A stretch of 12,834 nucleotides of DNA from Spirogloea muscicola (lineage: Eukaryota > Streptophyta > Zygnematophyceae > Spirogloeales > Spirogloeaceae). Numbering within the stretch: position 1 is the first letter of the stretch; each line of letters begins with the position of its first letter. Shown here one piece after another: positions 7,990-12,834 of this stretch. The position numbers were made by a program, and so were the translations under genes. The notes below the pieces were generated by a model. It saw only the letters and a list, made by a program, of their open reading frames with translations. It did not search any database and was not told where the DNA came from. Location of the stretch: assembly GCA_009602725.1 (NCBI GenBank), contig WELB01000026.1, forward strand, positions 690,780 to 703,613, written 5' to 3'.

Positions 7990-10900
7990 TTAGACACTAC
8001 TATACAGACGGCGCAGGCTTGGGCAGCGGGACCTCATCCGGGCCAGTGAATCCGCTGTGAGCTGGTACGTGACAGCAAACATCATCGCATTGCTGTGTCA
8101 GTGTTCGCAGCAGTAACTCGAAGCAAAGCAACTCAGTCAAAACTGGTCAAGATGTACATGAGAGCACAACAGCAACCTGTAAAGTACACACAAATCCAAG
8201 CCAGCAAGCACTATGCAAGTGAATTCTCAGCCCTTCTATCAAGTCAGCCTTGTACGGCAAATGTCCTGCTCACCTTGGCACAGTTGCGGACATCCAGCGT
8301 CTCCAGCATGCTGCAACCAGCCAGTGCGCACTCCAGCGTAGACCCCTCCAAGGCACATCCCTGCGCACGCCAGCATTGAGCGGAGCACCAAAACAGTGAG
8401 CGCCAAGTCCATGTAAATGAATGCGTGTCTCAAGCACTGCTTGATGGAGATGAAGCCAACCCGTCTGTTCCGAAGGCTGAAGCATGCAGGAGTACTTGAC
8501 ATACGCACGTAACAGTTAGGATGCATGAAGCGGAAAGTTGTTGGCATGAGTTAAAGAGGGGCGCTGCAAATGACTGCCTGCAGGAGGAGGGAGTTGAGGC
8601 GCGGGCAGTCGAGCTCCAGCACCTCCAGCGCCATGCACTTGCTGCTCAAAGAATGCCAAGAGCCCTGAGCTCGCCCCTCACAGGCGCATGCAGGCGTCTT
8701 GCGAAACTGTGGCCAGCATTGAGCAAGAATTTCACGATCAACTTAGCCTGGTAATGGCAGCAGCAAGTGGCGCTTGGGCCTCACCTGAGCGTGAGGCTCA
8801 CAAGGCTGGGGCAGGCAAGCTGCACTGAGCGAAGGTTGGCAGCGAGTGCAATATTGAGGGCGGCGAGCCGGCCGCACGCCGCGCCGGGGGCGATGCGCAC
8901 GCTCCGCAGGCCATGGCAGCCCACACAGCTGAGCCACCGGAGGCCCCACCCGCTGCTGGCGCTGCCGCTGCCACTACCATAAGACCCGATGCAGGCCCAC
9001 AAGGAGTCGGCGACGTGTGGAGAGCCATTGAGCGAGACGTGCGTCAGGCGTGGGCACGAGCGCAGAAGCTCCTCCAGTGCCGGCGCGCGCAGGGAGGAGT
9101 ACGATGCGTCCAGCTCCCGCAGCGAGCGCAGTGGCGGCAGCCCGCCGTTGCCACTGCTATCGCTGCGGCTGCTGCTGCTGGCAACCTGGCACAGCGGAGT
9201 CAGAGCGTCCTGCTCTAGGTACTTGCACGCTGACAGCCGCAGCACCTGCAGTGCTCCACACCAACATCGTTAAGCAGGATGGCTGTCAGTAGCAGGAAAA
9301 AGAAGCGACCTTTTCCAATTGTATCAAAGAATAAAATGCTCTGAGATACTTGAGAAGTTGCAACATGAGAATTTATAGCTGGATATGCACGAGGCTCATG
9401 GCATCTGAACGTGTTTCAGGCTGGGAAATTAGTAGGGTACTTTGGGCCCAGGGGAGCGGGCATTGCCTGGAGCTTAGGACAGCAGGTGAGGATGGGCGCG
9501 AGGGCAGTGAGGAATGTGTAGGAGAGGTCGAGCGTGGTGAGCTCCGCGAGCGCGCGCAGTGCGAACAGGCCCTGCGACCGGAAGACGGGGCACGCCGCCA
9601 GCACGAGCGTGGACAGCCGCGGGGAGCTCCGCGCCACGTCCGCCAGGGAAGCATCGTCCAGCTGGCTGTGAGCAGTAAGCAAGGGGGGAGAAGACCATTA
9701 AGAGAAATTAAGGGCCATCATGCAAAGTCATTTAAGGGCCACAATACAAAGTCACGTCCATTTCTGGTTTTGAGCTCAGCTTCAGGAAGTGAGGAAGGTG
9801 AGGACAGACAAAAGGAGGTAAGGGGTCAGCAGGCATAAGAAGGCATCCTTAGCCGACCTGCAGTACGATGCATCAAGCGTGGTGAGCACGGGGCAGGTGA
9901 GCTCGAGCTTGCGCAAGCCGCCGCAGCCTTTGAGGTCGAGGCTGGCCAGGCTGCTCGCGCAGAGGCGCAGCGTCACGAGGTGGGGGCAGATGCCCAGGCT
10001 GAGCTCCGCCAAGCCAACCTGCGAAGCACTCACCAACATAGCGGCGCAATCATCACGCATGCCCCGAACTCGCGTCATCCTTTTACGAACCTTAAGGACC
10101 AGGCTTTAGAGTTTACATCCACAAGCTTATCACCATCTGGAGCCCAGCTTTGAGGTGCTGGCAATGAGGGCAAAGCCACGGGCACAGACCGGGTCAAGGC
10201 TGGCAGAGGCGAGGCGGTCGCAGCCCTCGAGCTGGAGGTGCCGCAGCACGGGGCAGGTGAGCGCGAGCGCCTCAAGCGAGGAGCAGCCGGCGAGCGACAG
10301 CGAGCGCAGAGAGGAGCAGCACAGCTTCACCTCCTGAAGGTTCTGCACAACAACCGCAGCCCTCATTGGCTCCATCGTCCGACTGAGAGGCCCTGGGAGG
10401 AGCGAGTCAGTTGACTTGCTTCCTCTCAGCTTACCTCGCAGGCATCGAGCAGGAGCAACAGCAGTCTGGGGCAGCCGCCGGTGCTGGCGTTACCGTTGCT
10501 GGAGAAAGTGGCCAGAGCAGCGTCAGGCAGCATGTCGCACTCGGACAGGTTCGCTGACAAGAGGCCGGGGCAGTCGAGCTCCAGCGAGCACAGCCGCGGC
10601 TGCGCCCGCAGTGCCAGCGTCTGCAGCCGTCGCACCGTGTAGGGCCGGCACGCGGGCATCAGGTAAGTACAGACCATGAATCGTCAACAACCCGCCTTAA
10701 ACTCAATGAGGTGTGGTCATGGCGCGCAGACATCAATGATCTGTTAGCTCATTGTGTCTGTGGAGCCCCTAGAGCAGGAAAGCGGCAGCAATTGCGACAG
10801 CAACAACGGTCCACACATACCTGCAGCGCCAGGGACTTGATGCTGACGGAGGCGAGGAACGGGCAGGAGGTGAGGGCGAGGGATGTGAGGACGGGTACGA

Positions 10901-12834
10901 CGAGCGTGAGCGCCTGCAGCTTGCGGCAGTGTGCGAGGGAGAGGGAGGCGAGCACGGGCAGGGAGAGCGCTACGGCGCCCAGCAGCCAGCACCGGTCGAG
11001 GCAGAGGAGCTCGAGCGCGCCCGAGTGGTTGAGCGCCTCCACCGCCTCTGCGCCGATCGCCTCGCAGCCCTCGAGGCGGGCCTCCACCAGCGCAGGCAGC
11101 CGCACGCCCTCGAGTGAGAGGAGCGGGCAGTGCGACGCGTCGAGGTGCGCGAGGCCTGTGCATGCGGCCCCCACGTCGTGCAGCGTGTCATCGGACAGGT
11201 TGGGGCACCCTGACACGTCGAGAGTGCGGAGGAGCAGGCACGATGTGGCAGCTTCGCGGACGGCGCTGTCAGCCAGCTTGGGGCAGCTGGCGAGGTCCAG
11301 TGTCCAGAGCGCGGGGCAGGCCAGCGACAGCGACGTTGCTGTGTTCTTGCGCAGCGACAGCGTCTCTAGCATCGGGCACCTGGAGGATAGGAGGATGGAG
11401 GAGGGAGGGGAGGAGAGATAGGGAAGGGAGGAGGGAGGAGGAGTGAGCACAGAGCAGGACTCTTCTGAAGCTGCCATTCAAGAACCCGACCATTGGCAGT
11501 AAGAATGCTGAGCGGCGGCAGTGCGGTCGTGGCAGCAGGGAGGAGCAGGGGGCACGGCGCACTTGATGGTGATGCGCAGGGCGCAGCAGCTGGTGATGCG
11601 GAGCGCCGAGAGCGTCGCGTGCTCGATGGCGACCTCGGGCGGCCCCCAGAACACCTCGTGGATGCTGAGACTCGTCAGCGTGGCGAACGTGGGCGTCGGC
11701 AGCTCCTTGCAGAGGGGCCGGCCGAGCTCGCACGCAGCGAGGGCGAGCTCCCGCAGCGCAGGCAGAGCCGGCGCTGCTTCCCATAGCAGCAGAGTCTGCA
11801 CGAGCAGGGCGTCGCCATCGGGGCCGTCGGCGGCTGCTCCGCTGCTGCCATTGCCACGTAGCGCCAGCGACGCGACGTGGGCGCCGTACCGCCTGCACAG
11901 GCGGAAGACCGTCGACTGCGCCAACTGGGGGCCGGTGAAGGCCAGGGAGCGCCAGAAGTCGGGGTGACGGCTCACGACTGCCCACTGGCGGCACACCGCC
12001 GCCGCGCTGCACAGGTCCCGCCGGCCCAGCATGGAAAAGATCTGCGTGCAGAGCCGCAGCTGCCATTGCCTCAACGGTCCGAGCACAGCAGCGGCAGCGA
12101 CGGCTGCGGTGCAGCATGCGCGGGCAGAGGCGCCAACGGCGACCGAGTCAGAGCGAGAGGGCTGCTCTTGCCTTGTGCACGAGATCGCTGGAGAAGTCCG
12201 CGGCAGCTGCACCACCGCAGCCGTCCTCGAGGTCAGCAGCGACACTGCTCCCGCAGCCGTGCGCGGCCGGCGGGACTGCCGCCTCCTCGACGGCCGGAGG
12301 CGCCGGCGCTGCGGCGACCGTCCTGGCCGAGTGCGACGAGCCGCCTGCCCAAAAGAGGCGCGGGCGCCTGCGCAGCCAGGCGCCGCAGCCGCCGTCGCCG
12401 CCGCCGCTCAGCTGCGGTCTTGCGGTCTTGAGGCCGTAACACAAGGGGCGACGTATGCCCGGCGACGGCGGCGGCAGCGGCTGCTGCGGCGGCAGTGACG
12501 GCGACGGCGGCGGCGGCGGCGGCGGGGTGGCGAGTCTCTGCCTGACGAGCCGGCAGGCATCGGCCTCCGCGGCGACCAGCTCGGCCTCCGCATCTGCCGC
12601 CGTCCCTGCCGCCGTTGCCGCCGCCGCCTCCATCTCCGCCGCGTGCGCCGGGAGCTCTCCACCGCCGCCGCCTTCATTGCCGCTGCCGCCGCCGCCGCCG
12701 CCGCCGCCTTCCGGCGGCCAGCTGAGGGCGAGGCCGAGCTCGGCGAACGTCGGGGGGAAGTCCCACTCGTCCAGCGCGTCGACGCCCCAGTCATCGCTGC
12801 TGCTCTCGCCGCCGCCGCCGCCGCCGCCGCCGCC
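7990..12834 (-). CDS. FBL15: F-box/LRR protein, FBL15 (SLOW MOTION)-like, 5' end beyond window
   Basis: Substrate receptor of an SCF ubiquitin ligase: the F-box binds SKP1 and the leucine-rich repeats hold the target. The Arabidopsis member, SLOMO, acts in auxin-dependent leaf initiation. Exons on the complement: 12834-12172 (open to the edge), 12041-11563, 11379-10821, 10620-10435, 10342-10190, 10018-9858, 9665-9467, 9245-8785, 8641-8578, 8360-8274, 8061-7990 (stop 7992-7990). This gives 1027 residues, numbered from the edge; Arabidopsis has about 990. Residues 1-212 are low complexity (poly-Gly, poly-Ala, poly-Pro) with one acidic, tryptophan-rich patch (DDWGVDALDEW, about 14-24). F-box: residues 213-254 (CRQW at 238-241, DFW at 249-251). 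Leucine-rich repeats of the CPxLxxLxLxxC type fill about 340 to the C-terminus, which ends CPSLRRLYSSV. Every join was checked against the plant family and is gap-free. Introns starting at 12171, 9466 and 8577 have GC donors. The first in-frame ATG in the window is at 12633, but the coding-like patch upstream suggests an earlier start outside it. Confidence 0.94.
8576..8577 (-). other. Probable GC splice donor, F-box/LRR intron 8577-8361
   Basis: The exon ends in CAG, followed by GCAGTC. Joining here to GGATGT at 8360 gives LLLQGCALEG, with LRR spacing LxLxxC kept. A GT three bases further (8574-8573) is also phase-compatible and would insert one Ala. Reading through hits a stop within nine codons. 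Confidence 0.6.
9465..9466 (-). other. GC splice donor, F-box/LRR intron 9466-9246
   Basis: The exon ends in CAG followed by GCAATG; the acceptor TGCAG precedes 9245. The join gives CCPKLQVLRLSACKYL, gap-free with the plant family. No GT near this point keeps the phase, and read-through reaches a stop about 18 codons on. Confidence 0.8.
9708..9754. repeat. Two-copy tandem repeat, 24-bp period, in an F-box/LRR intron
   Basis: 9708-9730 and 9732-9754 share TTAAGGGCCA at the start and CAAAGTCA at the end, matching at 20 of 23 bases. They lie inside the intron 9857-9666. Likely a small tandem duplication without coding role. Confidence 0.55.
12170..12171 (-). other. GC splice donor inside the F-box, intron 12171-12042
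   Basis: The exon ends AAG and the intron begins GCAAGA, very close to the usual GC-donor consensus AG|GCAAGT. The acceptor ACGCAG precedes 12041. The join gives SDLVHKIFSMLGRRDL, gap-free with the plant F-box. Read-through stops after eight codons. The nearby GT at 12180 would delete three F-box residues. Confidence 0.8.
12505..12525 (-). repeat. CCG run coding for poly-Pro
   Basis: Seven CCG codons in the F-box/LRR frame give seven prolines in a row in the disordered N-terminal region. The pure single-codon run suggests slippage rather than selection on the protein. Confidence 0.7.
12685..12708 (-). repeat. GGC run coding for poly-Gly
   Basis: Eight GGC units in the F-box/LRR frame give a glycine run just after the acidic tryptophan-rich patch. 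Likely length-variable between strains. Confidence 0.7.
12808..12834 (-). repeat. GGC run at window edge, poly-Gly
   Basis: Nine GGC units reach the last base of the window, in frame with the F-box/LRR gene. The run may continue outside, so its length and whether it is coding cannot be settled here. Confidence 0.6.

Noticed and set aside
10711-11421. A 236-codon open frame on the + strand
   Set aside because: It is exactly antisense to the well-supported LRR exon 11379-10821 and its flanks, has no recognisable motif, and is of the kind produced by GC-rich codon use.
12408-12794. Minus-strand 128-codon frame beginning at an ATG
   Set aside because: It consists mostly of Arg/Ala low complexity and ends in a stop before the F-box. 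A different minus-strand frame carries the acidic patch and splices cleanly into the F-box.
1-12834. Mobile element, CRISPR array, tRNA/rRNA, phage or defence system
   Set aside because: No terminal repeats with target duplications, no transposase or reverse transcriptase motifs, no regularly spaced repeats and no RNA gene signatures were found; all long conserved coding sequence belongs to three ordinary plant-type genes.

Overview
The window is nuclear DNA from a eukaryote of the green lineage (Viridiplantae). Three protein genes can be read, all broken by short spliceosomal introns, and all three belong to families best known from plants: an ascorbate oxidase, an FHA-domain protein of the plant FHA2 type, and an F-box/LRR protein of the FBL15 (SLOW MOTION) type. 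Exons are GC-rich, with many GGC/GCC runs giving poly-Gly, poly-Ala and poly-Pro. I cannot fix the lineage further from sequence alone; a streptophyte alga, an early land plant or another green alga would all fit.

Layout. 1-157: C-rich leader or promoter. 158-4421 (+): complete L-ascorbate oxidase gene, 11 exons, about 594 residues, with signal peptide and all copper ligands. 4422-5664: 1.2 kb with no gene I can support; only small inverted repeats and, at its end, a GGC run touching the next start codon. 5665-7590 (+): FHA-domain gene, modelled with five exons; its first intron carries a telomere-like (CCCTAA)n tract. 7591-7989: short tail-to-tail spacer. 7990-12834 (-): F-box/LRR gene, 11 exons in the window, cut at its 5' side by the window edge, 1027 residues visible.

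Each join in the oxidase and F-box genes was placed by reading phase together with ungapped alignment, from memory, to the plant families. In the oxidase all ten introns are GT-AG. In the F-box/LRR gene three of ten introns appear to start with GC instead of GT, the most unusual thing seen here.

The three genes have unrelated jobs (apoplastic oxidation of ascorbate; a phosphothreonine-binding nuclear adaptor; an SCF ubiquitin-ligase substrate receptor). Nothing suggests a shared pathway, a mobile element, an RNA gene or a new system. This is ordinary genome sequence with some unusual splicing signals and repeats.
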